In this document: positions 39,130-47,714 of the stretch, one piece after another
How positions within the stretch are numbered: position 1 is the stretch's first letter
How the letters are laid out: each line of letters begins with the position of its first letter
Assembly: GCA_003162475.1 (NCBI GenBank)
Contig: PMOI01000013.1
Location: 29,580 to 93,579, forward strand
Source: Acidimicrobiaceae bacterium
GTDB taxonomy: Bacteria; Actinomycetota; Acidimicrobiia; Acidimicrobiales; RAAP-2
Reading direction: 5' to 3'
DNA: 64,000 bases
The notes under the pieces: generated by a model
What the model was told of the DNA's origin: nothing
Databases searched by the model: none
What the model saw: the letters and a program-made list of their open reading frames with translations, nothing else
Translations under genes and position numbers: made by a program

Positions 39130-39693
39130 ATGGCTGATGAGAAAGTTGCGGATCCGGGTCCTTTAGGACTAGCGGGATTCGCTATGACGACGTTCTGCCT
39201 TAGCACTTGGAACGCCAACTTATGGAAGGGCGCAGGCCTCGAGTCGGCGCTCGCTCTGGCGTTTTTTTATGGCGGTATTGCTCAGCTGCTCGCAGGTATG
39301 TGGGAGTTTGTGCGTAAGAACACGTTCGCGGCGTTGGCGTTCTCGTCATACGGCGCGTTTTGGCTGTCGTTCTACGCACTCATTAAGTTCGGCCTTCCTG
39401 GTGGTGGCACCGACACGGTGGCTATTTTCCTGGCCGGTTGGACGATTTTCACGCTGTACATGACGGTGGCGGCGATGAAAGTCAACACTGCGGTGCTCAC
39501 GGTGTTCGTGTTGCTGTCAATCACCTTTATTTTCCTGACAATCGGAAACTACGGCACACCGCACACCACCCTCATTCACATTGGGGGCTGGACGGGTCTC
39601 GCCACGGCCGCCGCGGCCTGGTACGCCTCGGCTGCGGGAGTCATTAACTCGACGCACGGCAAAGTTGTGCTACCGGTTGGTCCACGAGGCTAA
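39130..39693 (+). CDS. Acetate uptake transporter, GPR1/FUN34/SatP family
   Basis: A six-helix succinate/acetate:proton symporter of 187 residues. The family signature is present near the start as DPGPLGLAGFAMTTFCLSTWNA (usually NPAPLGL), followed by FYGGIAQLLAGMWEF and FASYG-like AFSSYGAFWLSFYA. Helices are visible to about residue 175, where a short hydrophilic tail begins. Its ribosome binding site is GGGGGGAA. The next gene encodes acetyl-CoA synthetase, so uptake and activation of acetate are adjacent, with a possible CRP-type switch upstream. Confidence 0.93.
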   Translation: MADEKVADPGPLGLAGFAMTTFCLSTWNANLWKGAGLESALALAFFYGGIAQLLAGMWEFVRKNTFAALAFSSYGAFWLSFYALIKFGLPGGGTDTVAIFLAGWTIFTLYMTVAAMKVNTAVLTVFVLLSITFIFLTIGNYGTPHTTLIHIGGWTGLATAAAAWYASAAGVINSTHGKVVLPVGPRG

Positions 39694-40423
39694 CGTAGGG
39701 GTCACTGGTGGCTTGCCACCGGACCCAACCGCCAACAGCGCCCGTTCCGTAAGGATCGGGCGCTGTTGGCATTTACGATCGCGAGTGAAGTTTTCAAGTG
39801 TCTCGTCCGCTCGCGGGACAAACATTGCCCGCAGCGAAGAGACGGAAATCTAGCCCGGTGGTAACAGCTCACGGGTTGACGCAAGGTCATTGAGCGCCAA
39901 GGAACACGATCGACGGTCTCGTCACTGCGCGACATGCGTAGTGGCAAACATTTGAACTGTGTTTGACAGCGAAATCTTGTGACCGACAACGGAGAGCTTC
40001 TCCGGACACATCGCCATGAAACTCGAGGGGGCGCTGATGCTTCACGCTCTAGATCACGAACTCGACGCCATGAACGAGACCCGCACTCGCGATAGCGAGT
40101 CAGTCGTGGGGAACCTCAAGAATAAGGATGCGAGGCAATCGATACTTGGACCTCAGTGTGGCACTCCAGAGAGTGATTTTATCTACCGCTACGCGGGGTC
40201 GGAATGACGTGATTCGCCCGCGGTGTCCGTGTCGCTCGCCGGATGGTCGATCTTTCGGTGTGGTGGACTGATCTCCTAGTGAGAATTTGGTTCAACTGTG
40301 GTAGAAAAAGTGAGCAGTGTTCGTAGGTGAAGTTCAAACTAGCGGACCGAAACTCAAGAGTCACGGGGCCGTCTGTACGGGACGAGGTGCTTGCGGATTT
40401 CAGATCGCGATAGAGGGGGATTC
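39694..40423. other. Long intergenic region between acetate transporter and acs
   Basis: About 730 bases without a convincing gene. It holds the strong hairpin at 39731-39770, a TTGACA box at 39963, a small stem ACTCGC/GCGAGT at 40085-40100, and the acs ribosome binding site at its right end. A 63-codon frame at 40016-40207 lacks a ribosome binding site and family resemblance. The size suggests a regulated promoter or a small RNA. Confidence 0.4.
39731..39770 (+). terminator. Strong hairpin after the acetate transporter gene
   Basis: A perfect 14-base-pair stem (39731-39744 with 39757-39770), extended inside by three further pairs past a T-T mismatch and closed by a GTAA tetraloop (GNRA type). 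Only ATTT follows, so it would be a terminator of the actinobacterial kind without a long U tract. Confidence 0.7.
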
Positions 40424-42562
40424 ATGGCGAAAATAAAGGACGAGGTAACCGAGAAGACGGAGTCGGAGAAGGTTTCGGAAGCTCAGATTGCCGTGCACTG
40501 GCGCGAAGAGGGTTATTACTTCCCATCGGCGAAGTTCATCGGGCAAGCGAACGCGTCCGATCCGAGCATCTTCGAACGGTTCAGTGAGAAGAACTTCCCC
40601 GAATGCTTCAAAGAGTACGGCGATCTCCTTTCGTGGGATCAGTACTGGCACACGACGCTGGACACCAGCAACGCTCCGTTTTGGAAGTGGTTCGTTGGCG
40701 GTCGGCTGAACGCCTCATATAACTGCATTGACCGCCACTTGGCCACCGATCGAAATAAGGCAGCGATTATTTTCGTACCTGAACTCGAAGACGATGAAAC
40801 CGAGGTCATCACCTACCAAGAGCTCTACGCACGGGTCAATGAGTTCGCCGCGCTGCTCGAAGGGTTCTGTGGTGTGAAGACTGGTGACGTGGCCACCTTT
40901 CACATGCCCATGGTGCCTGAGCTGCCGGTGGCGATGCTCGCGTGTGCACGTCTTGGAGTCATCCACTCACAAGTGTTCGGTGGCTTTTCGGGCGCCGCGT
41001 GCGGGGGCCGCATCGCCGACTCCAAGAGCAAGGTTCTGGTCACGATAGACGGTTACTACCGCGGCGGCGTGCTCCAAGATCACAAGGTTAAGGCCGATGA
41101 GGCGGTGGCGCGAGCCCTCGAAGAGGGCGTGGTGGTCGAGAAGGTCCTGGTGTTTCGAAGGAATCCCGGCGAGTACGCCTCGAATAGTCCGATGGTCCCC
41201 GGACGAGACTTCTTCGTCGATGAGATCATGCCCCCGTACAAGGGAAAGTTGGTTGACCCGGTGTCGATGCCCGCCGAGGCGCCTCTGTTCATCATGTACT
41301 CGAGCGGCACGACGGGGAAGCCAAAGGGCTGCCAACACAGCACGGGTGGCTACTTGTCCTACGTAACCGGCACGTCGAAGTACTACCAGGACATTCATCC
41401 TGAGGACACGTACTGGTGCGCCGCGGACATCGGCTGGATCACTGGGCACTCCTATATCGTGTACGGGCCGCTGTCACTCGGCACGACGACGGTCATGTAC
41501 GAGGGCATACCCACGTACCCCGACGCGGGCCGCGCGTGGAGAATCGCCGAGCGACTTGGTGTCACTCACTTTCACACCGCGCCCACGACGATCCGTACGC
41601 TGCGTAAGGTCGGCCCCGATGAGCCAAAGAAGTACAACTACCACTTCAGGCACATGACGACCGTGGGCGAGCCGATAGAACCGGACGTCTGGCGCTGGTA
41701 CTACGACGTAGTTGGTAAGGGCGAGGCCGTCATTGTCGATACCTGGTGGCAGACGGAGAACGGCGGGTTCTTGGGCAGCGGTCTGCCAGCCCTTAACCCG
41801 ATGAAACCCGGCAGTTGTGGTCCCGCGGTGATTGGAATTTTTCCAAAGATCCTCGACGAGAACGGCAAAGAGGTGGCGGCAGGCAGCGGCATGGCTGGCA
41901 ACATCTGTATTCGCAACCCGTGGCCGGGCATCTTCCAGACGATTTGGGGAGACCCAGATCGCTTCGTCAAGACGTACTACGAGAAGTACAACGCCGATAA
42001 GAACAGTAAGGACTGGCACGACTGGCCGTACTTTGCTAACGACGGCGCCATGCAGGCCAGCGACGGCTACTACCGAATCCTCGGCCGTGTGGACGACGTC
42101 ATCAACGTTTCGGGACACCGACTTGGGACCAAAGAGTTGGAGTCGGCGGCCATCATGGTTGACGGCGTGGCTGAAGCAGCGGCAGTTCCCGTGGTCGACG
42201 ACGTGCGCGGCCATGCGGTTGAGATGTACATCGCTCTAAAGCCGGGAGTCAGTCCAGATAAAGGGATTGACCAACAAGTGTCGTCGATGATCGAAAAGGA
42301 GATCGGCAAGGTGGCCCGGCCCAAGAACGTGTGGATCGTGGCTGATATGCCCAAGACCCGTTCGGGAAAGATCATGCGCAGAGTCATCGCCTCGATCTCA
42401 AACTTCACCGACGTTGGCGATATCACGACGTTGGCAAACCCTGAAGTCGTCGAGGACATCCGTCACTACGTCCAGAGCAACAAGGTGGCGAGTGGAGATC
42501 AACCGCGAGAGTTGAGTGCTGCGGAGCTTGCGGCAATATTGGCCTTCGGTTCCTCCGAGTAA
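40424..42562 (+). CDS. acs: Acetyl-CoA synthetase (AMP-forming)
   Basis: Activates acetate to acetyl-CoA, 712 residues. The AMP-binding core reads IMYSSGTTGKPKGCQHSTGGYL (near residue 293), then DTWWQTENGG and ILGRVDDVINVSGHRLGT, and the C-terminal PKTRSGKIMRR holds the lysine that is usually acetylated to switch the enzyme off. It is longer than E. coli Acs (652) owing to an extended N-terminus and an insert near FVKTYYEKYNADKNSKDWHDW. ATG 40424 is set by GAGGGGG six bases upstream. Acetate specificity is supported by the neighbouring transporter; propionate is an alternative. Confidence 0.92.
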   Translation: MAKIKDEVTEKTESEKVSEAQIAVHWREEGYYFPSAKFIGQANASDPSIFERFSEKNFPECFKEYGDLLSWDQYWHTTLDTSNAPFWKWFVGGRLNASYNCIDRHLATDRNKAAIIFVPELEDDETEVITYQELYARVNEFAALLEGFCGVKTGDVATFHMPMVPELPVAMLACARLGVIHSQVFGGFSGAACGGRIADSKSKVLVTIDGYYRGGVLQDHKVKADEAVARALEEGVVVEKVLVFRRNPGEYASNSPMVPGRDFFVDEIMPPYKGKLVDPVSMPAEAPLFIMYSSGTTGKPKGCQHSTGGYLSYVTGTSKYYQDIHPEDTYWCAADIGWITGHSYIVYGPLSLGTTTVMYEGIPTYPDAGRAWRIAERLGVTHFHTAPTTIRTLRKVGPDEPKKYNYHFRHMTTVGEPIEPDVWRWYYDVVGKGEAVIVDTWWQTENGGFLGSGLPALNPMKPGSCGPAVIGIFPKILDENGKEVAAGSGMAGNICIRNPWPGIFQTIWGDPDRFVKTYYEKYNADKNSKDWHDWPYFANDGAMQASDGYYRILGRVDDVINVSGHRLGTKELESAAIMVDGVAEAAAVPVVDDVRGHAVEMYIALKPGVSPDKGIDQQVSSMIEKEIGKVARPKNVWIVADMPKTRSGKIMRRVIASISNFTDVGDITTLANPEVVEDIRHYVQSNKVASGDQPRELSAAELAAILAFGSSE

Positions 42563-42578
42563 GACGTTGACCTTGTCG

Positions 42579-42600
42579 CCTTGGACCGTTGGGACCAAGG
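42579..42600. terminator. Small hairpin between convergent genes
   Basis: CCTTGG at 42579-42584 pairs with CCAAGG at 42595-42600, just after the acs stop. It may serve as terminator for acs; there is no U tract. Confidence 0.3.
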
Positions 42601-42734
42601 GGTAAGGACTCAGAAGACAGATGTACTAGAACGCACTGCGCGATGGTGCATCGACGTACAGAGAATCGCGTGCACGTTGGCGTTCTCGTGGATACGTCGG
42701 CATTCGTGTTCACGTGAGGCTGTTTGACGGACGT

Positions 42735-44147
42735 TCAGGAATCGAAACCAAGATTGAACACGGCCAGGAGCCTTAGCCAGAGATTGCGACGCCCACCATG
42801 TTCATCGGCTCGCTGAATCGCACGCTGAGTGAGTCGGATGAAGACCCACCGCAAGGGCTCGGGAGGAAAGGGCATCGGTTTCTTTCGCACCATGGTTAAG
42901 CGGGTTCGTTCTGTGTCGTGTCCGTCCAAGAGGTCGAGCATCACCGAGGCGCCAAAGCGCGTGGAAGCCACGCCGAGTCCGGTGAAGCCCATGACGTACG
43001 TGGCCTTGCCGCCATAGGCCGTACCCCAGAACGGGGAGAATCGCGTGCAGGTGTCGATGGCCCCGCCCCACGAGTGGGTAAATTTGACACCCGCCAGTTG
43101 CGGGAAGGTCTTGAGAAAGTGGCTCGCGAGTTTGGCGTAGGTCTCGGCGTTGAACTCGTAGTCGCGGCGAGCCTTGGCTCGAAAGGTGTAGATCGCGTCG
43201 TAACCGCCCCACAGGATGGAGTTGTCCTTCGTGAGTCGGTAGTAGTGGAACAGATTGCCCGAGTCGGCCACGCCTTCGCGGTCCTTCCAACCAATGCTCT
43301 CCATCTGCTCGTCGCTGAGCGGCTCGGTGACGAGCGTGTAGTCGTAGACCGGCACGACGTACTTTCGTGCTTGGCGAATCAGGGAAGGAAAGACGTTCGT
43401 CGCGAGCGCCACCTTCGCCGCCGTCACCGCGCCGTAGGGAGTGTGGATTCGCACCGCGTCGTCGACATCCTCGAGCCACTCGACCTTAGAGTTCTCGAAG
43501 ATCTTCACGCCCAGTGAGAGACAGGCGCGCTCGAGCCCCCAGACGAGTCGCGCGGGGTCGACGAGGGCCGTGCCGTCGACGTCGAAGAGTGCGCCCTCGT
43601 ACGACGGGGAGTGAATGCGGGCCTGGACCTGTTCGCGATCGAGGACTTCTACGTGGTCGCCCATCTCGTTTCGAAGTCGGGCCTCCTCGACCATGCCCTT
43701 GAACTGCCACGGCGCAACCGCGACACGCAGTTCGCCCGTACGTTCCCAGTCGCACTCGATCTTGTAGCGCTCGATGGTCGATTCGATCTCGTTGAGGTTC
43801 TCGCGAGCGAGCCGTTCGATGATGGGCATCTCGCTCGCGAAGCGGTTCATGCCGTTGTTGAAGCCGTGGGTGAGCGACGCGCTGCAGAACCCGCCATTTC
43901 GTCCCGAAGCGCCCGCGCCCGTCTCGTACTGCTCGAGCACGATGACTTCACGTTGGGGGTCTCGTTCCTTGGCCAACAGAGCGGTCCACAGTCCCGTGTA
44001 GCCGGCACCCACGACGCACAGATCGGCACCGAGGTCACCAATAAGTGCGGGGTGCGAGTCAGGCTCGAGGGGATCGGAGTCCAACCACCACAATTCGGGT
44101 TGGACTTCAGCCAGGTGGCGTAAGACGAAGGGGTCCTTCTTCTCCAT
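42735..44147 (-). CDS. FAD-dependent oxidoreductase (DAO family, PuuB-like)
   Basis: An amine or amino acid oxidase of about 470 residues. The FAD Rossmann motif is ADLCVVGAGYTGLWTALLAKE (G47, G49, G52), followed by VIVLEQYETGAGASGRNGGFCSASL, the flavin-contact segment of the DAO/gamma-glutamylputrescine-oxidase group. The C-terminal half includes DYTLVTEPLSDEQ, THSWGGAIDTCTRFSPFWGTA and YVMGFTGLGVASTRFGA. The substrate is not determined. ATG 44147 is preferred to an in-frame start at 44162. It is divergent from the FAH-family gene. Confidence 0.88.
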   Translation of the reverse strand: MEKKDPFVLRHLAEVQPELWWLDSDPLEPDSHPALIGDLGADLCVVGAGYTGLWTALLAKERDPQREVIVLEQYETGAGASGRNGGFCSASLTHGFNNGMNRFASEMPIIERLARENLNEIESTIERYKIECDWERTGELRVAVAPWQFKGMVEEARLRNEMGDHVEVLDREQVQARIHSPSYEGALFDVDGTALVDPARLVWGLERACLSLGVKIFENSKVEWLEDVDDAVRIHTPYGAVTAAKVALATNVFPSLIRQARKYVVPVYDYTLVTEPLSDEQMESIGWKDREGVADSGNLFHYYRLTKDNSILWGGYDAIYTFRAKARRDYEFNAETYAKLASHFLKTFPQLAGVKFTHSWGGAIDTCTRFSPFWGTAYGGKATYVMGFTGLGVASTRFGASVMLDLLDGHDTERTRLTMVRKKPMPFPPEPLRWVFIRLTQRAIQRADEHGGRRNLWLRLLAVFNLGFDS

Positions 44148-44296
44148 ACTGTGTCCAACCAATGGTTGGGATCACCCTCTCTTGGCACTTCGTTTTTCGC
44201 GGGTCCCAGCCGCGCGAACGTCGGGTCTCACCCCGGCCTCTACTTGGCAATTCTACCGACGAGCCACTGTCGTCGAGGTACCCTCGACCGCTCAAA

Positions 44297-44319
44297 CTCG
44301 CGGAGAGATCTCTCACGAG
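44297..44319. promoter_or_regulatory. Palindrome between divergent oxidase and FAH-family genes
   Basis: GAGAGATCTCTC at 44303-44314 is a perfect 12-base palindrome, flanked by CTCG (44297-44300) and CGAG (44316-44319), so the dyad extends to 23 bases. Its place between divergent genes suggests an operator. Confidence 0.45.
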
Positions 44320-44418
44320 GCGGCCTCCAAGTCTTCGCGGGGCAAGGGGTCCATCAGGGGTCGTAAAATGATTGAACCCCCCCCGAGCACTGCTCCAGAG
44401 TGAAAGCCCCGTGTATCA

Positions 44419-45270
44419 ATGCGAATTGCCAATCTGGCCGGACGAGCGACCATCGTCACGGATCAAGGACTTGTTGACGTAGCCTCACGTTCTAACGGTG
44501 CCTTCTCGACGTCGATCGACAAGTGCGTGCGTAATCTCGACAATCTTCTGACCTGGTTCCACGCGGCCCAGCCCGAAGTGACCGATCCCACGACGCCGAG
44601 CGAGCTCTACGGCGACGCTCGACTCGGTCCCGTCGTTCTGAACCCCCAACAGATCTTCGCCGTGGCCCTGAACTATCGCCACCACGCCGAAGAGATGAAA
44701 CTCGCGCTGTCCAAGCAACCGACGATCTTCACGAAGTTCGCCTCTTCGCTCTGTGGGCCGAACGACGAGTTGCCAATTCCGAGCGACACGACGGACTTCG
44801 AAGCGGAACTGGTCGTCGTCATTGGTGCCACGGCGCGTGGACTCACTCTCGAGAACGCCCTCACGGCGGTGGCCGGCTACTGCGTCGGACAAGACTTCTC
44901 GGATCGAACGTTGCAGATGCAAGGGGCACCGCCTCAATATTCGCTCGGCAAGTCGTATCGAAATTTCTCGCCCATAGGGCCGTGGTTGACGACCGCCGAC
45001 GAGATCCCCGATCCAAACAACCTCTCGATTCGCTGCAACGTGAGCGGCGACGACTATCAAGACGCGTTCACCAGCGACATGGTCTTCACCGTGGCGGAAA
45101 TCGTCAGTTACCTCAGCGACGTCGTTGAACTGCGTCCCGGTGACCTCATCTTCACTGGCAGCCCTCACGGGTCTGGACAAGGTCAGACGCCGCCTCGGTT
45201 CCTCAAGCCCGGCGATCACGTCGTCACCGAGATCGGTCGACTTGGCCGCATCGAGAATCGGGCCGTCTAG
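44419..45270 (+). CDS. Fumarylacetoacetate hydrolase family protein
   Basis: A 283-residue protein of the FAH/2-oxo-hydratase superfamily. The hallmark is IFAVALNYRHHAEEM, with a conserved His, then PTIFTKFASSLCGPND, TDFEAELVVVIG with a metal-binding Glu, YCVGQDFSDR, and LGKSYRNFSPIGPWL. GDLIFTGSPHGSGQGQTPPRFLKPGD closes the domain. Members act on acylpyruvates, 2-keto-3-deoxy sugar acids or hydroxylated catechol products; this one cannot be assigned. The ATG has no obvious ribosome binding site. Confidence 0.87.
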   Translation: MRIANLAGRATIVTDQGLVDVASRSNGAFSTSIDKCVRNLDNLLTWFHAAQPEVTDPTTPSELYGDARLGPVVLNPQQIFAVALNYRHHAEEMKLALSKQPTIFTKFASSLCGPNDELPIPSDTTDFEAELVVVIGATARGLTLENALTAVAGYCVGQDFSDRTLQMQGAPPQYSLGKSYRNFSPIGPWLTTADEIPDPNNLSIRCNVSGDDYQDAFTSDMVFTVAEIVSYLSDVVELRPGDLIFTGSPHGSGQGQTPPRFLKPGDHVVTEIGRLGRIENRAV

Positions 45271-45388
45271 CCGTCCGTCCGCCGTTGATGAACCGGGGGA
45301 GCAACAAGACGGCGACGAACAACATGTCTTGTCCGTAGTGCGCGGCGTGACTGGATAGCCTGATCGAAGTGCGACCAAGGACACGTGA

Positions 45389-46087
45389 GTGACTGACTTT
45401 GTAGGTTTCGACCTTGAGACGACGGGCGTCAGTTCGTTTGTTGACGTTCCGGTGTCCTACGGCTTCGTCCAACACGTGCGCGACGCGAACGGTGTCACAA
45501 CGCTCATCGAGGGGGGATACGTGAACCCGGGTGTGGCGATTCCCGCGGGAGCGTCCGCGATACACGGCATCACGAACGACATGGTCACTGACGCGACGGT
45601 GCTCGGTGACGCCGTAGAGATCATGGCCGCCAAGCTGACCTCAGCGTGGGCGTCCGGCGCGGTGATCGTTGGAATGAACGTCGGCTACGACCTCACGATG
45701 GTCGATTCGCTGTGTCGACGACTCGATATCGCCACGCTCGAAGAGCGCGGCGACATTGGTGGGGTGATGGACATCCTCGTACTTGATCGTCACTTTGACA
45801 AGTGGCGAAAAGGAGCTCGCAAACTCACCGATCTCTGTCGGCACTACGGCGTCACGCTCGATAGCGCCCACAGCGCCGCCGCGGACGCCGAGGCCAGTCT
45901 CTTCGTCTTCGAGGCCATGACGGCAAGCTTTCCGGAGATAGAACGCGTACCCGTCGGCGAGATCAACACGACGTTGCGCGCCTGGTACCAGGAGTGGCTC
46001 TCCAGCTTCTCGAGTTACCTCGAGAAGAAGGGTGAAGCACCCATCGAAGCCGGCCGCTACGCGTGGCCGATTCATCTCGACGCCTAA
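45389..46087 (+). CDS. DEDD-type 3'-5' exonuclease (DnaQ-like)
   Basis: A 232-residue exonuclease of the DEDDh branch. Exo I is VGFDLETTGVSS (Asp-Glu), Exo II is VGMNVGYDLTMVDSL (Asp), Exo III is LDSAHSAAADAEASLFV (His and Asp). The extra residues FVQHVRDANGVTTLIEGGYVNPGVAIPAGASAIHGIT match DNA polymerase III epsilon-like proteins. It stands alone, so proofreading, repair or nucleic-acid turnover are all possible. GTG start with AAGGA before it. Convergent with tRNA-Pro. Confidence 0.9.
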   Translation: MTDFVGFDLETTGVSSFVDVPVSYGFVQHVRDANGVTTLIEGGYVNPGVAIPAGASAIHGITNDMVTDATVLGDAVEIMAAKLTSAWASGAVIVGMNVGYDLTMVDSLCRRLDIATLEERGDIGGVMDILVLDRHFDKWRKGARKLTDLCRHYGVTLDSAHSAAADAEASLFVFEAMTASFPEIERVPVGEINTTLRAWYQEWLSSFSSYLEKKGEAPIEAGRYAWPIHLDA

Positions 46088-46101
46088 AACAGTCCTTCTG
46101 G

Positions 46102-46177
46102 TCGGGCTGGGGAGATTTGAACTCCCGATCTCTCGGCCCCCAGCCGAGCGCTCTAGACCAAACTAAGCCACAGCCCG
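46102..46177 (-). tRNA. tRNA-Pro (GGG anticodon)
   Basis: A 76-base gene on the minus strand. The 7-base-pair acceptor is CGGGCTG with CAGCCCG and discriminator A; the C1-G72 pair is typical of proline tRNAs. The anticodon arm is CTCGG, loop CTGGGGG, CCGAG, giving anticodon GGG. The T arm is GGGAG, loop TTCAAAT, CTCCC. CCA is not encoded. Confidence 0.93.
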
Positions 46178-46204
46178 TGAAGGAGCAATCCTACTCGGCG
46201 CGAC

Positions 46205-46360
46205 TCAGTTACTTGGCCGGTGCGCGCCGTGCGGCTGGTCGGGATTCGTCAACCACGCACGTGCTTCGCAGAGGTACGCGATCGTCTCTCCGGTGGCTTT
46301 CGCCTGGATCGCGTCGAGTATTCGTTGGTCGAGTGCCTGCGTTAGTTCGTCGACTGCCAT
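46205..46360 (-). CDS. 51-residue conserved-looking small protein of unknown function
   Basis: A short gene downstream of thiS on the same strand. Its product begins AVDELTQALDQRILDAIQAKA and continues GETIAYLCEARAWL, predicting two amphipathic helices joined by a Gly, with a His/Pro-rich tail. AAGGAG lies five bases before ATG 46360 (a second ATG at 46363 is too close), an excellent ribosome binding site, which is the main evidence that it is translated. I recognise no family. It lies 13 bases after the thiS stop, so co-transcription with thiO-thiS is likely. Confidence 0.65.
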   Translation of the reverse strand: MAVDELTQALDQRILDAIQAKATGETIAYLCEARAWLTNPDQPHGAHRPSN

Positions 46361-46373
46361 CATGACTCCTTAC

Positions 46374-46568
46374 CTATCCACCGGCCGCGGCCGTGACTAT
46401 TTCGACGCTGCTCTCGTCGGGAACGATGGTGCTCGACCATGCGGAGCGCCGCACGATCTCGCCGTCGAGCGCGACGGCGATCCCGCGAGGTTCAATGGCG
46501 AGACGCGTGAGCAACGCTTCCACCGATTCGAGGAGGAAGTCGTCGTCACCGCCGTTGACGTGAATCAC
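46374..46568 (-). CDS. thiS: Sulfur carrier protein ThiS
   Basis: Ubiquitin-fold sulfur carrier for thiazole synthesis, 64 residues. It ends in the required Gly-Gly (VTAAAGG), which becomes the thiocarboxylate, and has the ThiS-like sequence VEALLTRLAIEPRGIAVALDGEIVRRSAW. The GTG start overlaps the thiO stop by four bases. thiG, the usual next gene and partner, is not present. Confidence 0.87.
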   Translation of the reverse strand: MIHVNGGDDDFLLESVEALLTRLAIEPRGIAVALDGEIVRRSAWSSTIVPDESSVEIVTAAAGG

Positions 46569-47635
46569 TTGAGGCCCTCAGCGAAGGACAGGGCCTCACG
46601 AGCTGTGAGCGGTGCGAGGGTCACGCCGTGACGATAGTGACCCGACAGCCAAGCCCAGCGCTCGTCCACGATCTCGACGAAGGGCGCGAGGTCCTTGCTC
46701 GCGGGGCGAAGACCTTGACGGGTCTCGACGATGGCCGCGCTCTCGAGCGACGGGACGAGATCGAGCGCGTCACGAAGGAGTCGCTGGAGTTCGCCCACTT
46801 CAACGACCAACTCCCCTTGTTCATCAGATGACGCTCCCAGCACGCAGTAGCCGCCCGGTCTACTGACAACGTAAAGTGAACGACCACGGACGAAGGCGCG
46901 CAAGGTCGGCAACGCGGAGCGATCGAGACCTTGGACGCGTACGGTCATGCCCCTCACCGGGCGAACGACGTTCGCTACCCTGTCCGCCACGCCTTCGGGC
47001 AGCGCTCGAGCGCCCGTGGCGAGGACGCCGACGTCGCCGCGAAAGGTCTGCTCAGCAGTCGTGACCTCGACGTGGTCACCGTCGGTCGTGGCGGCGAGGA
47101 CGTGCTGGCGCACAAGTGTCACGCCCAGTGACGCGTTGGCCTTCGTCAGCAGCGCAATGGCTTGGTCGGGATCGAGCCACGCGTCGCCGTCGAGCAGCAC
47201 GCCATCGTGCACTCGCGCTGAGACACCGTCAAAGAGTTTCTCGTGGCTCTCACGAGTGACGTGTTGGGGCGCAACACCAAAACGTTGAGCGACGAGTGAG
47301 AACTGGTCGACGAGGCGGCGGTCACTAGTGTCGAAGCCCACGAGCAACGTTCCCGTCTCGAAGAGTTCGAGTTCGTCACCCGTTACGTCGAGAATCTCGC
47401 GCGCGACGTCGCGCCAGGCGGCGAGGGCGCCGCGCTGCAGCGTGAAGTTCTCTTCTTCACCGGGCGCCACTTCGGCGCTCGGCGCGATCATCCCTGCGGC
47501 GGCCCACGTCGCTCCCGAACCGGGCGCCGCGTCAAAGAGAGTGACCCGCCAGCCCTCCCGGGCGAGGCGAAACGCACTGGTGGTACCGATCACGCCGGCC
47601 CCGACGATGAGTACGTCACCCGTAGTCGCAGTCAC
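46565..47635 (-). CDS. thiO: Glycine oxidase ThiO
   Basis: FAD-dependent oxidase that turns glycine into the imine used for thiazole formation, 356 residues. The FAD motif is DVLIVGAGVIGTTSAFRLAREGW, followed by VTLFDAAPGSGATWAAAGMIAP and the family's later segments, with LVDPDQ-like WLDPDQAIALL and a final WAWLSGHYRHGVTLAPLTA. The assignment as ThiO rather than a generic DAO-family oxidase rests on the coupled thiS. GTG start follows TACGCT (47642-47647 on minus) and six bases, divergent from gltB. Confidence 0.9.
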   Translation of the reverse strand: MTATTGDVLIVGAGVIGTTSAFRLAREGWRVTLFDAAPGSGATWAAAGMIAPSAEVAPGEEENFTLQRGALAAWRDVAREILDVTGDELELFETGTLLVGFDTSDRRLVDQFSLVAQRFGVAPQHVTRESHEKLFDGVSARVHDGVLLDGDAWLDPDQAIALLTKANASLGVTLVRQHVLAATTDGDHVEVTTAEQTFRGDVGVLATGARALPEGVADRVANVVRPVRGMTVRVQGLDRSALPTLRAFVRGRSLYVVSRPGGYCVLGASSDEQGELVVEVGELQRLLRDALDLVPSLESAAIVETRQGLRPASKDLAPFVEIVDERWAWLSGHYRHGVTLAPLTAREALSFAEGLK

Positions 47636-47641
47636 GTGCCT

Positions 47642-47680
47642 AGCGTAGGGGGCAGGGCAACATTCCCTATTCGGTATAGT
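47642..47680. promoter_or_regulatory. Divergent -10 boxes of thiO and gltB
   Basis: TACGCT on the minus strand (47642-47647) serves thiO. TATAGT on the plus strand (47675-47680) lies 34 bases before the gltB ATG, leaving a short leader and arguing against the earlier in-frame start at 47679. Confidence 0.6.
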
Positions 47681-47714
47681 GAATGCGGGTCAGCGTTGCC
47701 CCAGGACAACCGCC

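Noticed and set aside
40016..40207. 63-codon frame between the acetate transporter and acs
   Set aside because: No ribosome binding site or promoter box at the start, and the product does not resemble a folded domain; kept only as a note in the intergenic entry.
47636..47714. TPP riboswitch before thiO
   Set aside because: The space between thiO and gltB is under 80 bases, lacks the conserved thi-box elements, and thiO appears leaderless.
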